From the NCBI RefSeq assembly GCF_014305155.1, contig NZ_JACRUK010000006.1, positions 57,460 to 121,459 of the forward strand: 64,000 nucleotides of DNA, in the 5' to 3' direction. Shown here in pieces: positions 1-9,413 of this stretch (positions are counted from its first letter, which is position 1; every line of letters begins with the position of its first letter). A model generated the notes under the pieces. That model was not told the DNA's origin, searched no databases, and saw only the letters and a list, made by a program, of their open reading frames with translations. Both the position numbers and the translations under genes were made by a program. Source of the stretch: Flavobacterium muglaense. Its GTDB lineage: Bacteria > Bacteroidota > Bacteroidia > Flavobacteriales > Flavobacteriaceae.

Positions 1-171
1 TTAGGAGTGTCGTTGCCGGTTGAGAATAGAACTTTTTCAGCTTTGAATGTCACTTATTCATACGGGCAAAAAGGTAGCGTCAGTAATGGTTTGATAAAGG
101 AAAACTACCATAAGATATCTGTTAACTTAAGTTTAGATGGAATATGGTTCGTGAAAAGAAAATTCGATTAA
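1..171 (+). CDS. C-terminal end of an outer-membrane-type protein (partial)
   Basis: The window opens inside a reading frame that runs 56 codons to a TAA at 169-171. The visible part alternates polar and hydrophobic residues in strand-like runs (LNVTYSYGQKG, ISVNLSLDGIWFVKRKFD), which suits the last strands of an outer-membrane beta-barrel. The family cannot be named from so short a piece. The stop codon touches the stop codon of murI on the other strand without any gap, so the two genes converge. Confidence 0.5.
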   Translation, partial: LGVSLPVENRTFSALNVTYSYGQKGSVSNGLIKENYHKISVNLSLDGIWFVKRKFD

Positions 172-948
172 TTAAAAATCTTTTTCGATCACTTCGTATT
201 TGTTTTCTAAGATTTCTTTCAATACAATAGGATTAGTATTCGTATAAAAAACAGGGGTGTTATTCGTATGCGATGAAAATCCTATTTTGTTTTGAAGGAT
301 GTTTTTAGTTTGTTTTGCAACAGCTTCTCCAGAATCTATTATCTGGATGTGTTCTGGAAGTATTTTTCTAATTTGAGGAATAAGATAAGGGTAGTGGCTG
401 CATCCCAAAACGAGGTAATCAATATTTGCAGCAATCATGGGTTGTAAATAGGATTGTAATAATTCCGTCATCTCTGCCGAGTTGATTTCGCCATTCTCAA
501 TAAGTTGTACCAATCCGTGTCCTACTTGTTCTACGATTTTTGTGTTTTTAAACTTTTGTATCGCGTTATAAAAGAGTTCACTAATTAGTGTTCCTTGCGT
601 GGCAAGTATGCCTATGGTTTGTGTTTTCGAATTGGTTGCTGCGGGCTTGATTGCCGGCTCGATCCCTATGAAAGGAATGTCATATTTAGCTCTTAATTCT
701 TTTATAGCATTTGTTGTTGCAGTATTGCAGGCAACTACAATCAATTTACATCCCATTTCAATAAGTAGATCGGTATTTTTCATGCTTAGCGCAATGATCT
801 CTTCTTTAGATTTTTGGCCGTAAGGCGCATTCTTACTATCAGCTAGGTAGATGGTTTTTTCATTAGGAAGTAAATGATTTATTTCTCTCCAAATTGAAGT
901 TCCTCCTATGCCTGAGTCAAAGATTCCTATGGGTTTGTTGTTGTTCAT
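172..948 (-). CDS. murI: Glutamate racemase
   Basis: Interconverts L- and D-glutamate in the cytoplasm, supplying D-Glu for peptidoglycan. The 258-residue length is normal for MurI. The N-terminal FDSGIGG motif (residues 10-16) and both catalytic cysteines are present: C74 in VVACNTATTN and C183 in VLGCSHYPYL. The start ATG precedes NNNKPIGIFDSG, as expected. The gene is last in the minus-strand envelope block but is separated from the Skp-like genes by a terminator at about 1001-1039, so it probably has its own promoter. Confidence 0.96.
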   Translation of the reverse strand: MNNNKPIGIFDSGIGGTSIWREINHLLPNEKTIYLADSKNAPYGQKSKEEIIALSMKNTDLLIEMGCKLIVVACNTATTNAIKELRAKYDIPFIGIEPAIKPAATNSKTQTIGILATQGTLISELFYNAIQKFKNTKIVEQVGHGLVQLIENGEINSAEMTELLQSYLQPMIAANIDYLVLGCSHYPYLIPQIRKILPEHIQIIDSGEAVAKQTKNILQNKIGFSSHTNNTPVFYTNTNPIVLKEILENKYEVIEKDF

Positions 949-1000
949 TGAAACAAAGTTAAGCGCATTCGATTAAATATCCTAAAAAATAGCACTACAA

Positions 1001-1039
1001 AAAAACCGCTCAAGACCTGAAAGTAATGAGCGGTTTTTT
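1001..1039 (-). terminator. Rho-independent terminator of the skp/bamA block
   Basis: A stem AAACCGCTCA / TGAGCGGTTT is followed by a T-run on the minus strand (an A-run on plus). It lies just after the stop of the 1060-1560 gene and before murI. The plus strand also has a T-run, so it could work in both directions. Confidence 0.8.
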
Positions 1040-1059
1040 GATTATTTATTTTCTTTAGA

Positions 1060-1560
1060 TTAGAAACCTAAATCTTTCTTTACATCTGCAGTCAAGTTTG
1101 GACCATCAGCAAGTAATAAAGTAGAACCATCAAGGATGTATTGGAAACCTTTAGCTTTTCCAACTTTTTGGATAGAAGTTCTTACTTTTTCCATTAAAGG
1201 TTTTACAATATCAGATTCTTTTTGTTGTAATTCTTTTTGAGCGTTGTCTCTAAAGTCAACAATTCTTTTTTGCATGTCTTGAACTTCTTTAGAACGGTCA
1301 CCGTTGATAGCATCAGTAACAGTTGCAGATTCAGCTTCGTATTTCTTTAATTTAGCTTGATATTCTTCAACCATTTTTTTGTAATCTGCATCATAAGTAG
1401 TGCTCAATTTTTCTAGTTGCTTTTGAGCATCTAGCATAGCTGGCATTTTAGACATGATTTCACTTACATCAACATGTGCAGTTTTTGCTTGTGCATTGAT
1501 CGTTTGATTTGCTCCAAGAATAAATAATGCAGCAATTAATAAAGTTTTGATTTGTTTCAT
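1060..1560 (-). CDS. OmpH/Skp-family periplasmic chaperone (short form)
   Basis: A Skp-like holdase that escorts unfolded outer-membrane proteins to the BAM complex. The 166-residue protein has a signal peptide (MKQIKTLLIAALFILGANQTINAQ) followed by the AHVDVSEIMSKMP start typical of OmpH, then a Lys/Glu/Gln-rich helical region that would form the coiled-coil tentacles (about residues 45-125). It follows a second, longer OmpH-like gene by 26 bp and both lie downstream of bamA, the classic Bacteroidota arrangement. Co-transcription with bamA is inferred from spacing. Confidence 0.92.
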   Translation of the reverse strand: MKQIKTLLIAALFILGANQTINAQAKTAHVDVSEIMSKMPAMLDAQKQLEKLSTTYDADYKKMVEEYQAKLKKYEAESATVTDAINGDRSKEVQDMQKRIVDFRDNAQKELQQKESDIVKPLMEKVRTSIQKVGKAKGFQYILDGSTLLLADGPNLTADVKKDLGF

Positions 1561-1586
1561 CGTTTTTAAAATATTAAGTAATTAAG

Positions 1587-2573
1587 TTATTGTTTTAGTT
1601 TAATTTTTAGCTCGTTGGCCTTTTTAATAGAATCTCTTTCTTTTAAAATTTTTAATCTTTTGTCCTCTAGCGCTTTTTTTCTTTCGGCTAGTTTAGCTGC
1701 GTTATCATCAATTTGTTTTTGTCTAGCGTCTTCTACTGCAGTCTTAGAACTGGTTTTTTCTTCAGTCTTAGCAGTTGTGCCTGACGCTTCTGTTGGTGTA
1801 GAGGCAGAAACCGTGCCATTTTTTTTAGCAGCTCTATCTTCTAGCAATTTTTGCCTTCTTGCTTCGTATTCCTTTACTTTTTGTTCTTGTTCTAGTTTTC
1901 TGTCGGCAAGTAGTTTTTCTCTAGCTGCTGCTTTGTCGTCTAGTATTTTTTGCCTTTCGGCCATAGCAGGATTTTCATCAATTGCATCTTCTTTATTGTC
2001 CTTTGCTTCTTCTGCAGCAAGTTGTTTTTTGGTCAGTTGCTCTCTTTTGTCGGTTCTGTTAATTACTCTTAATACTTGGTCGCTAATATCAAATCGCTTT
2101 GCAGCATATATCATTGTTAAATCCGATGATTTGTCAAAGATAAAATCATATTTTTTTGCGTCAGCAATATCTTGAACTGCTGTGAATACTTGATCTTGAA
2201 TAGGTTTTGCTAATAACGATTTTTGAATCATTAAATCTCCTCTTGGTCCAAAACGGCTTTGTTGGTATTCTAGCATTTCGTTTTCAAGAAATTTGATCTC
2301 TGTTTCTCTCTCCTCAATTAATTCTTTTGTCAATAATGCTTTTTCGGCATTTAAGGCATCTTTAATTTTGGTGATTTCAATCTTTTTGGTTTCAATTTCT
2401 TGCTTCCATTTTTGAGCTTTTTGTTCTAGTTGCGATGAAGCTTCTGTATAATTGGGTACATTTTGTAAAATGTATTCCATATCAATATAGCCAACTTTTG
2501 TTCCTCTGGTTTGCGACTGAGCTGTGTAACCAACAGCTAGTGCCAAAAATAAAAATAAAAATTGTTTTCTCAT
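1587..2573 (-). CDS. OmpH/Skp-family chaperone with long charged C-terminal extension
   Basis: The first ~170 residues are a standard OmpH/Skp protein: signal peptide ending near TAQSQ, then GYIDMEYILQNVPNY and a coiled-coil stretch. The protein continues to 328 residues with a low-complexity Lys/Glu/Ala/Arg-rich tail (about 190-328) that should be a long helix or coiled coil. Such extended paralogues beside a short Skp are common in Flavobacteriia. The gene lies between bamA and the short skp. The tail's role is unknown; it may widen the client cavity or contact BamA. Confidence 0.9.
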   Translation of the reverse strand: MRKQFLFLFLALAVGYTAQSQTRGTKVGYIDMEYILQNVPNYTEASSQLEQKAQKWKQEIETKKIEITKIKDALNAEKALLTKELIEERETEIKFLENEMLEYQQSRFGPRGDLMIQKSLLAKPIQDQVFTAVQDIADAKKYDFIFDKSSDLTMIYAAKRFDISDQVLRVINRTDKREQLTKKQLAAEEAKDNKEDAIDENPAMAERQKILDDKAAAREKLLADRKLEQEQKVKEYEARRQKLLEDRAAKKNGTVSASTPTEASGTTAKTEEKTSSKTAVEDARQKQIDDNAAKLAERKKALEDKRLKILKERDSIKKANELKIKLKQ

Positions 2574-2608
2574 AACTTCTTTTTGTTAGAAACTCCTATG
2601 GCACTCTT

Positions 2609-5251
2609 TTAGAATTGTTGTCCAATGATGAAAGTCACTGATTGTAAATTGTCACCTATAGGATCAAATCCACGGGCAAAATCAATTCCTAATAATCCAA
2701 ACGCTGGCATGAATACACGTAAACCAACACCTGCAGATCTACTTAAAGCAAATGGGTTGTATGTTTTGAAATTGGCGTATGATGATCCTGCTTCTAAGAA
2801 CGCTAAGGCATAGATAGATGCCGAAGCTTTCAATGTTATAGGATAACGTAATTCCATAGAGAATTTATTGTATACCGTTGCTCCAATTTGATCACCTGCG
2901 CTATTGATAGGAGTTAAACTGTTGTTTTTGTATCCTCTTAATTGTACTGTTTCTCTACCATCCATTGAGTAATTTGCCATTCCGTCTCCACCTACGTAGA
3001 ATCTTTCGAAAGGAATAGATCCTCTATCTTGATTGTATGCACCTAAGAAACCAAATTCAGTCAATGTTCTTAAGACTAATTTACCATATACTTTCGTGTA
3101 CCAGTCTGCTTTGAATTTTATTTTGTAATATTCTAACCAGTTAAATTTCTTTTGATCTACTAGTGCTGGATCTGCTGCTGCATCTTGGTAGTTGAATACT
3201 TTGTTTCCAGAAGCATCAATGTAGTCACCAATGTTTACAGTGTTTCCATTAGCATCAACTTGGTTTGATCTATCAGTAGTGTTCTTTAACTTGTAGGCCT
3301 CTTGATCACCTAGGGTTGCATAATCCACTCCATTAAATAAAGAGTAAGGAAGTGTGAATTTTCCAGTTAAGCTAAATTCAGAACCATAAGTTGGAAATAT
3401 TGGGTTTACCCCTTTGTTACTTCTAGAGATTCCTAATGTATAAGCTAAGTTTCTTGATGCACCATTTCCAAAAGTAAATAATCCAGTGTTGTAATTATTC
3501 AAGTCATAGTGTTGGTAACTTAACGATTGTGATAGTACAAAATAATCATCTGGCACGGTTAATCTTTTGGCTAATCCAATAGACATCGTTAATATGTTGA
3601 AGCTTTTGCTTTTGTCAACACTTTGAGTAACATAATTGTTTAAAAATTGTTTACTATATGAAATGGACGAACTAAATTGTACTGGTTTCTTTTGTCCAAA
3701 CCATGGTTCAGAGAACGATACACTGTATGTTTGAAAGTAGGTACTTCCTTGTAAACGTAAAGATACTTTTTGACCGTCACCCATAGGTAATGGTTTGTAT
3801 GATTCTTTATTTAATATGTTTCTAGCAGAGAAATTGTTGAACGAAAGTCCTAAAGTTCCAATGAATCCACCACCACCATAACCACCTTGTAGTTCGATTT
3901 GGCTTGATCCTTTTTCAACTAAGTTGTATTCAATATCTACAGTACCTGCTCCAGCATCAACATTTCTAAATTTCGGATCGATTGCTTCAGGATCAAAAAA
4001 TCCTAATTGACCAATTTCACGAATGGTTCTAACTAATAATTCTTTGCTGTATTTTTCTCCTGGTTTCGTTCTTAACTCACGGTATATTACACGGTCATTT
4101 GTTTTGTCATTTCCTACAACTGTAATGTGGTTAAAGTATGCCAATGGACCTTCGGTTACTCTAATTTCAAAGTCAATCGTGTCATTGGCTGTTTTTACCT
4201 CTACAGCGTTGATGTTAGAGAATAAGTATCCGTTGTTTTGGTATAAGTTGGTAATATCTTCACCATCTGGTTTAGATTTGTCTGCAATTCTTTTTTCCAG
4301 AAGTACACCATTGTATGTTTCTCCTTTTTTAACCCCTACAATACGGTTTAAAAATTGATCAGAATAAACAGTGTTTCCTAAGAATTTAATGTTACCAAAA
4401 TAATATTTGTTTCCTTCCTCTACATTTACTTTGATAGATAATGCGTTTTTGGCTTTATCAAAAGCAACAGTGTCTGATATAATTCTCGCATCTCTATATC
4501 CTTTTTCTTTGTAGGCTGCGATAACTTTTTCTAAGTCGGCTTTGTATTTATCTTTGATGAATTTTGAAACTTTAAGAACGCGAAAAATATTTTTTTCTTT
4601 GGTGTCTTTCATCGCTTTTTTAAGCTTCTTGTCAGATATTTTTTCGTTACCTATAAAGTCAATCTTGCTTATCTTTACTTTATCACCTTTATCAACGTTA
4701 ACAAGCATGTTTACTTGGTTAACGGTAGCGGTATCTTTGATTGTATTGATGTTTACTTTAGTATTAAAGTATCCGTCTTTTTTGTATTTGTTTTCGATGT
4801 AGTTTTTAGCAGTCGTAATCAAGTTTTCATTAACTACCTTTCCTTTGGTTAAGGAATTGTCTTTAATTAGGGCATCTACTTTGCTTTTCTTCACCCCTAC
4901 AAATTTCACTTCGCCTAATTTGGGAAGTTCTTTAATGTCAAGATCTAGGTAGATGCTGTCATTTTCAATGTGGTTGATGTAGAAAGAGATTTCGTCAAAA
5001 AGGCCTAGTTTACCTAGTTTTTTAATAGCAGCACTGATTTCTTCACCAGGAACGGTTATTTCTTGTCCTTTTTGGAGGCCTGCAAATGTAACTACCGTTT
5101 GTTCGTTAAAACTAATTTTACTGGTGACAGATACGTCAGCCAAGATGTATTTTTTACCTTGATCAAAAGGAACTCTATCTTGCGCTTTAATTTGGGAAAA
5201 ACTACCTAATAATAGTAAGGTAAGGACTGCTTTTATACTTTTGTTTAACAC
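2609..5251 (-). CDS. bamA: Outer membrane protein assembly factor BamA
   Basis: Core of the BAM machine that inserts beta-barrels into the outer membrane. The protein has a clean signal peptide (LNKSIKAVLTLLLLGSFSQIKAQ), several POTRA domains over about residues 35-430 and an Omp85 barrel that ends in VTFIIGQQF with a terminal Phe. The start is not certain. The frame stays open upstream to 5383, but that would overlap uppS heavily. Two GTG codons fit better: 5275, overlapping the uppS stop by 17 bp, or 5251, 7 bp after the stop and giving the best signal peptide. I chose 5251. Confidence 0.95.
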   Translation of the reverse strand: MLNKSIKAVLTLLLLGSFSQIKAQDRVPFDQGKKYILADVSVTSKISFNEQTVVTFAGLQKGQEITVPGEEISAAIKKLGKLGLFDEISFYINHIENDSIYLDLDIKELPKLGEVKFVGVKKSKVDALIKDNSLTKGKVVNENLITTAKNYIENKYKKDGYFNTKVNINTIKDTATVNQVNMLVNVDKGDKVKISKIDFIGNEKISDKKLKKAMKDTKEKNIFRVLKVSKFIKDKYKADLEKVIAAYKEKGYRDARIISDTVAFDKAKNALSIKVNVEEGNKYYFGNIKFLGNTVYSDQFLNRIVGVKKGETYNGVLLEKRIADKSKPDGEDITNLYQNNGYLFSNINAVEVKTANDTIDFEIRVTEGPLAYFNHITVVGNDKTNDRVIYRELRTKPGEKYSKELLVRTIREIGQLGFFDPEAIDPKFRNVDAGAGTVDIEYNLVEKGSSQIELQGGYGGGGFIGTLGLSFNNFSARNILNKESYKPLPMGDGQKVSLRLQGSTYFQTYSVSFSEPWFGQKKPVQFSSSISYSKQFLNNYVTQSVDKSKSFNILTMSIGLAKRLTVPDDYFVLSQSLSYQHYDLNNYNTGLFTFGNGASRNLAYTLGISRSNKGVNPIFPTYGSEFSLTGKFTLPYSLFNGVDYATLGDQEAYKLKNTTDRSNQVDANGNTVNIGDYIDASGNKVFNYQDAAADPALVDQKKFNWLEYYKIKFKADWYTKVYGKLVLRTLTEFGFLGAYNQDRGSIPFERFYVGGDGMANYSMDGRETVQLRGYKNNSLTPINSAGDQIGATVYNKFSMELRYPITLKASASIYALAFLEAGSSYANFKTYNPFALSRSAGVGLRVFMPAFGLLGIDFARGFDPIGDNLQSVTFIIGQQF

Positions 5252-5258
5252 TAAAAAA

Positions 5259-5999
5259 TTATTTAATTTGTTCACTTGTTTTTCCAAATCTACGCTCTCT
5301 TTTTTGATAACTAACGATAGCCTCATATAAATCTTGTTCTTTAAAGTCTGGCCACAATACATCTGTAAAATATAATTCTGCATAGGCGATTTGCCAAAGC
5401 AGAAAATTACTTATTCTGTGCTCTCCACTTGTTCGTATTAATAAATCTACATCCGGTAAATTTTGCGTGTAAAGATGCTCATTTATAATTGAATCGTCAA
5501 TAGAGTCTATTGAAATTATATTATTTTTAACTTTATTACTGATGTTTTTAACGGCATTTACGATTTCCTCTCTAGAGCCATAACTTAAGGCTAATGTAAG
5601 GGTCATTCGGGTATTGTTTTTTGTTTTTTCAATAACATCAACAAGTTCTTTTTGAGCCGATGAAGGTAGTTTTTCGATATTCCCTATGGTGTTCAATCGA
5701 ATATTGTTTTTGATAAGAGTAGGGAGTTCTTTTTTTAACGACTTTATCAGTAGTTTCATTAAGGTATCTACTTCAAGCTTTGGTCTATTCCAGTTTTCGG
5801 TAGAAAAGGCATACAATGTGAGGTTTTCAATTCCTAATTGTGCGCAAGTTGTAATGGTAGTTTTAACGGCTTTTGTACCACTCTCGTGCCCAAGAGCTCT
5901 TAGTAACCCTTGTTGTTTTGCCCAACGTCCATTCCCATCCATGATTATGGCAAGGTGTTGGGGTAATTTATTCTTATCTATTTTATCTAGTAAATCCAT
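5259..5999 (-). CDS. uppS: Isoprenyl (undecaprenyl) diphosphate synthase
   Basis: Cis-prenyltransferase that extends farnesyl diphosphate with isopentenyl units to make the lipid carrier of peptidoglycan and polysaccharide synthesis. The 246 residues include the family signature HLAIIMDGNGRWAKQQG (catalytic Asp) and the C-terminal DLLIRTSGEHRISNFLLWQ motif. It lies directly upstream of bamA with overlapping or near-touching ends and 5 bp downstream of the DUF6089 gene, so the three are likely one transcript. Confidence 0.97.
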   Translation of the reverse strand: MDLLDKIDKNKLPQHLAIIMDGNGRWAKQQGLLRALGHESGTKAVKTTITTCAQLGIENLTLYAFSTENWNRPKLEVDTLMKLLIKSLKKELPTLIKNNIRLNTIGNIEKLPSSAQKELVDVIEKTKNNTRMTLTLALSYGSREEIVNAVKNISNKVKNNIISIDSIDDSIINEHLYTQNLPDVDLLIRTSGEHRISNFLLWQIAYAELYFTDVLWPDFKEQDLYEAIVSYQKRERRFGKTSEQIK

Positions 6000-6004
6000 T
6001 TTTT

Positions 6005-6688
6005 TTATTCAGGGCAATAGCAGGGTTTTTCTCCAAATGTATACGTTAATGTAATACCAGAAAAAACATACCAGTCATTATTATTTATGTTTCCAAATCG
6101 TAGCGGCTTTAAACTGCTGTTTTTGGGGTTACTTCCATCAATATTGTCAGTCAAGGAAAAGCGTGTTCCTACTTCGATTCCTAAAATTAAATTAGGCCAT
6201 ATGTTCGATTTTACTCCTACTGTCATGGGGATTGCAAATCCATTTGCGGCTTTGTCAATTCTAGTTGATCCGCCTGTAATATATAGCTCATCGTATCTAA
6301 AATAGCTAATTCCAGAATATACATAAGGCGTTACTTTACGCTCTAATTTGTGTAAATTAAAGTCGAAAAAATTGAATTCAAGGCCTAAAGATACTTCTTT
6401 TATGTTATTTTCAAAATCGTAACCTCTCTGATTCCTGCTAGGTTCCTTAGAGTTATGGTCGCTTGAAGTCAACTTGGTTTGCGTATACGAAAACCGATAA
6501 GCATGCCTGGGACTTTTGTTCCATTTGTACAGTAATCCAAAAGCAGGTTCATTGGGGGCTACATAAGTAGTTGGTCCTATGTCTCCTATGTAATTGCTGC
6601 CTCCTAGAAACACACCTACTTCATGTATTTGTGATTGCATGGTTAAACTTAACAAAGAGCATATAAATAAGCTGAAAATTTTATTCAT
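6005..6688 (-). CDS. DUF6089 family outer-membrane-like protein
   Basis: A 227-residue exported protein with signal peptide MNKIFSLFICSLLSLTMQSQ and repeated aromatic and glycine-rich strands (HEVGVFLGGSNYIGDIG near the N-terminus), consistent with a small beta-barrel. It ends in CYCPE. This family is found beside uppS and bamA in Bacteroidota and has no assigned function; a role in envelope biogenesis is inferred from position only. It precedes uppS by 5 bp, so it is probably the first gene of the uppS-bamA-skp transcript. Confidence 0.82.
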   Translation of the reverse strand: MNKIFSLFICSLLSLTMQSQIHEVGVFLGGSNYIGDIGPTTYVAPNEPAFGLLYKWNKSPRHAYRFSYTQTKLTSSDHNSKEPSRNQRGYDFENNIKEVSLGLEFNFFDFNLHKLERKVTPYVYSGISYFRYDELYITGGSTRIDKAANGFAIPMTVGVKSNIWPNLILGIEVGTRFSLTDNIDGSNPKNSSLKPLRFGNINNNDWYVFSGITLTYTFGEKPCYCPE

Positions 6689-6857
6689 TTTAATTTAAAA
6701 TTGCGTGCAAATATAATAATAATCAATAGGAATCAATATTCAATATGTTAAATGTCATGATTATTTCATAAAAAGACATTTCAATGAATCCATTATTGAA
6801 GTTGTTTAATCAAAACGAAAAAAAAGCTGAAATTGTATAGGCTCGCTGTAAAAAGGT

Positions 6858-7742
6858 TTAATTTCTTTTATCTTCTCCCCAAAGTAATTTGGTTCTAAGG
6901 GTTTTTAGAAACGTTTCATCCGGGATTTCCACCATGTTTATTTGGAAAGGTGTTTTCTTAATCGTTAAAACCGATTCGTTTCCTACCGATGTAATTCTCG
7001 AGTCCAAGGACACTAAGTAGTTATCCTCACGGCCGGATACTTTCAGTTTAATGGTTGTGGTGTCGGGTATAACTAGCGGTCTAGCGTTTAAATTGTGTGG
7101 AGCAATTGGGGTAATCACCAAGCTTTTTACATCTGGAGTCAATATGGGACCGCCACAACTTAAGGAGTATCCTGTCGATCCTGTAGGAGTAGAGATTATC
7201 AATCCATCTGCCCAATAGGAGTTGAGGAACTCGTCGTTTAAATAAGTGTCAATTGTAATCATCGAAGTCGTGTCTTTACGGCTAACGGAGATTTCATTCA
7301 TGGCAAAATTAATGTCTTGCAGTGCTTCGTTTGGTGGATCGCAGGTAAGACTTAATAAGGTGCGCTGTGATAAGGTGTATTTTTTGTCTAGAACAATTTG
7401 TAAAAATTCATGAATATTCTCTTTTTGCACTGTGGCAAGAAAACCAAGTCTCCCTGCATTGATTCCTAAAATAGGGATGCCTGAGTCTCGAACAAGAGTA
7501 GCTGCTCTTAGTATTGTTCCGTCACCACCTATACTCACTAGGATGTCAAATGTAGAGTCAAGTTCTGTATGCGACGAAAAAGTGTTGTACTCTTTTTGTA
7601 CAATCTTTTTGTCATAAAGCATTTCAAGAAAATTAGCTTCAATTACAAGTTCAACGTTGTTTTGATTAAAAAAAACGAATATGTCCCGAATGATGGGTTC
7701 TGTGCTGTTTTGATAATATTGACCGTAAATGGCTACTTTCAT
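6858..7742 (-). CDS. nadK: NAD kinase
   Basis: ATP- or polyphosphate-dependent phosphorylation of NAD to NADP in the cytosol. The 294 residues carry the diagnostic VSIGGDGTILRA motif (catalytic GGDG) and the DGLIISTPTGSTGYSLSCGG substrate loop. The N-terminal MKVAIYGQYY start fits the Bacteroidota form. It lies between a CBS protein upstream (about 70 bp) and the DUF6089 gene downstream (169 bp). Confidence 0.96.
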   Translation of the reverse strand: MKVAIYGQYYQNSTEPIIRDIFVFFNQNNVELVIEANFLEMLYDKKIVQKEYNTFSSHTELDSTFDILVSIGGDGTILRAATLVRDSGIPILGINAGRLGFLATVQKENIHEFLQIVLDKKYTLSQRTLLSLTCDPPNEALQDINFAMNEISVSRKDTTSMITIDTYLNDEFLNSYWADGLIISTPTGSTGYSLSCGGPILTPDVKSLVITPIAPHNLNARPLVIPDTTTIKLKVSGREDNYLVSLDSRITSVGNESVLTIKKTPFQINMVEIPDETFLKTLRTKLLWGEDKRN

Positions 7743-7814
7743 TTTTTTTGCTTAATCGTTGTTTTGTATTTTTTTGATAAGGTAGGCGACATAGTTAATA
7801 AACTAAATAATCTA

Positions 7815-8471
7815 TCATATATTAAGGTATCGGTCTAAATAGTCCGAGCGTTCTTTCAGGTTATTGATGTAATCATCCTCATGATGTTCTGATGTGATTT
7901 CATAATTATACCTTCTAAAGGTTTGAATGATTTCATTGATAGCACCCAGGCTTATTTTCATAGTCACTTCAATGGTGTCTACATCCGAATCAGATATAAA
8001 TAAACCCAAAAGTTTACCATTGTTGCTTTCTACAATTTGAGTAATCTGGCTCATCGAGTAGTCAAGTACTCCTTTTTTAACTTTTATAATACGTCCTTGC
8101 TCTTTTAAAAAAGTGGTTTGATGAAAAAAGCTAAGGATATCCTCAATCTCATAATAACCCACATAAGCGTTATTATCATCTAGTACGGGAATTAAATTAG
8201 AGTGATTCTTTGCAAAAACCTCCAAAACTTCTAGCCAAACATTGTCTGTTCTGGCAAAAAAAGTTTCTAAAGTGTATTTGTAGTCGATTACTTTTTTGTC
8301 ATCTTCAAAAGTTTCAACATCCTCTGCAGATAAATTACCAATAAAAACGCCTTCCTCAATAACGGGGAAGTGAGAAACTTTAATTTCCTCAAAAAAATCC
8401 CTAACAGTCGCAATAGTATCTTGGCTGTCAATGGCTTTAAAGTCAGTTGTTATGTAGTTTGTAATTTCCAT
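7815..8471 (-). CDS. CBS-domain protein
   Basis: A 218-residue cytoplasmic protein with a tandem CBS pair in the first ~130 residues (FPVIEEGVFIGNLSAEDV; LIPVLDDNNAYVGYYEIEDI), the type of module that binds adenosine nucleotides, followed by an ACT-like C-terminal part. It lies upstream of NAD kinase and divergent from pdxJ, an arrangement seen in related flavobacteria. An adenylate- or NAD-linked regulatory role is a guess from that linkage. Confidence 0.85.
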   Translation of the reverse strand: MEITNYITTDFKAIDSQDTIATVRDFFEEIKVSHFPVIEEGVFIGNLSAEDVETFEDDKKVIDYKYTLETFFARTDNVWLEVLEVFAKNHSNLIPVLDDNNAYVGYYEIEDILSFFHQTTFLKEQGRIIKVKKGVLDYSMSQITQIVESNNGKLLGLFISDSDVDTIEVTMKISLGAINEIIQTFRRYNYEITSEHHEDDYINNLKERSDYLDRYLNI

Positions 8472-8539
8472 CTCTTGTAAATCCTCAATTTTTATGCAAA
8501 ATAATCAAAAAAAGGCAAAATCCCCTACCTTTTACTTTG

Positions 8540-8547
8540 TATTTTTG
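8540..8547 (+). promoter_or_regulatory. Candidate -7 element of pdxJ
   Basis: TATTTTTG matches the Bacteroidota -7 consensus TAnnTTTG and lies 39 bp before the pdxJ ATG, in the divergent gap with the CBS gene. I see no convincing -33 TTG at the usual spacing. Confidence 0.4.
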
Positions 8548-8586
8548 CGTCAGTTAATCAGTTATTTATAATCAAAAAGTATTCCA

Positions 8587-9300
8587 ATGACAAAGTTAAG
8601 TGTAAACATCAACAAAATAGCTACTTTACGTAATGCTCGTGGGGGTAATGTGCCTGACTTATTAAAAGTAGCCACCGATATTCAAAAATTTGGAGCCCAA
8701 GGAATCACCATTCATCCACGCCCAGATGAGCGCCACATACGTTATCAAGATGCGCGAGATCTAAAAGCAATCGTCCATACTGAATTCAATATAGAGGGAA
8801 ATCCACAACACAATTTCATCGATTTAGTGTTAGAGTGCAAGCCAGAGCAAGTCACTTTAGTGCCAGATACAATTGGTGCAATAACATCATCAGCAGGTTG
8901 GGATACCATTAAAAATCAGGCTTACTTGACTGAAATGATTCAAGAATTCAAACGCAACAACATTCGTACATCGATTTTTGTTGATCCTGTTTTAGAAATT
9001 ATCGAAGGAGCCAAAAAAACTGGTGCTGATCGCATTGAATTGTACACCGAAGCCTTTGCACATCAATACAGTTTGGGCAATCACAACGCCATTGATCCGT
9101 ATGTAAAAGCATCGGTTTTGGCAAACGAATTGGGTTTAGGGATCAACGCAGGACATGATTTGAGTCTGGATAACATTCAGTTTTTCAAGCAAAATATACC
9201 GGGTTTATTAGAGGTTTCTATCGGTCACGCCTTAATTTCGGAGGCTTTGTACCTAGGTCTAGAAAACGTTGTCAATATGTATTTGCAAAAATTAAAATAG
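8587..9300 (+). CDS. pdxJ: Pyridoxine 5'-phosphate synthase
   Basis: Last step of the DXP-dependent vitamin B6 pathway: condenses 3-amino-2-oxopropyl phosphate with deoxyxylulose phosphate. The 237-residue TIM barrel begins with [17 protein letters not shown] and has the [13 protein letters not shown] segment with its catalytic His and Arg. The GINAGHDL loop and the C-terminal [11 protein letters not shown] phosphate-binding motif are intact. It stands as a single gene, divergent from the CBS gene. Confidence 0.97.
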   Translation: MTKLSVNINKIATLRNARGGNVPDLLKVATDIQKFGAQGITIHPRPDERHIRYQDARDLKAIVHTEFNIEGNPQHNFIDLVLECKPEQVTLVPDTIGAITSSAGWDTIKNQAYLTEMIQEFKRNNIRTSIFVDPVLEIIEGAKKTGADRIELYTEAFAHQYSLGNHNAIDPYVKASVLANELGLGINAGHDLSLDNIQFFKQNIPGLLEVSIGHALISEALYLGLENVVNMYLQKLK

Positions 9301-9349
9301 AATAATTGGGGCGTACCACGTTTTGAAAGAGGATTTTTTTAAAGTACCT

Positions 9350-9366
9350 GACAGCCACTGGCTGTC
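9350..9366. repeat. Short perfect palindrome in a spacer
   Basis: GACAGCCA-C-TGGCTGTC is an 8-bp perfect inverted repeat with a one-base centre. It is framed by the looser inverted pair AGAGGA / TCCTCTT, and lies between pdxJ and the hydrolase. It may be an attenuator-like hairpin, a protein-binding site or a repeat remnant. Confidence 0.5.
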
Positions 9367-9413
9367 CTCCTCTTAATCTCAAATCTCACGCAAACCGCAC
9401 AAAATTCAAGAAA

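Noticed and set aside
1615..2175. Long open frame on the strand opposite the OmpH gene
   Set aside because: A Ser/Leu-rich antisense shadow produced by the Lys/Glu-rich codons of the real gene.
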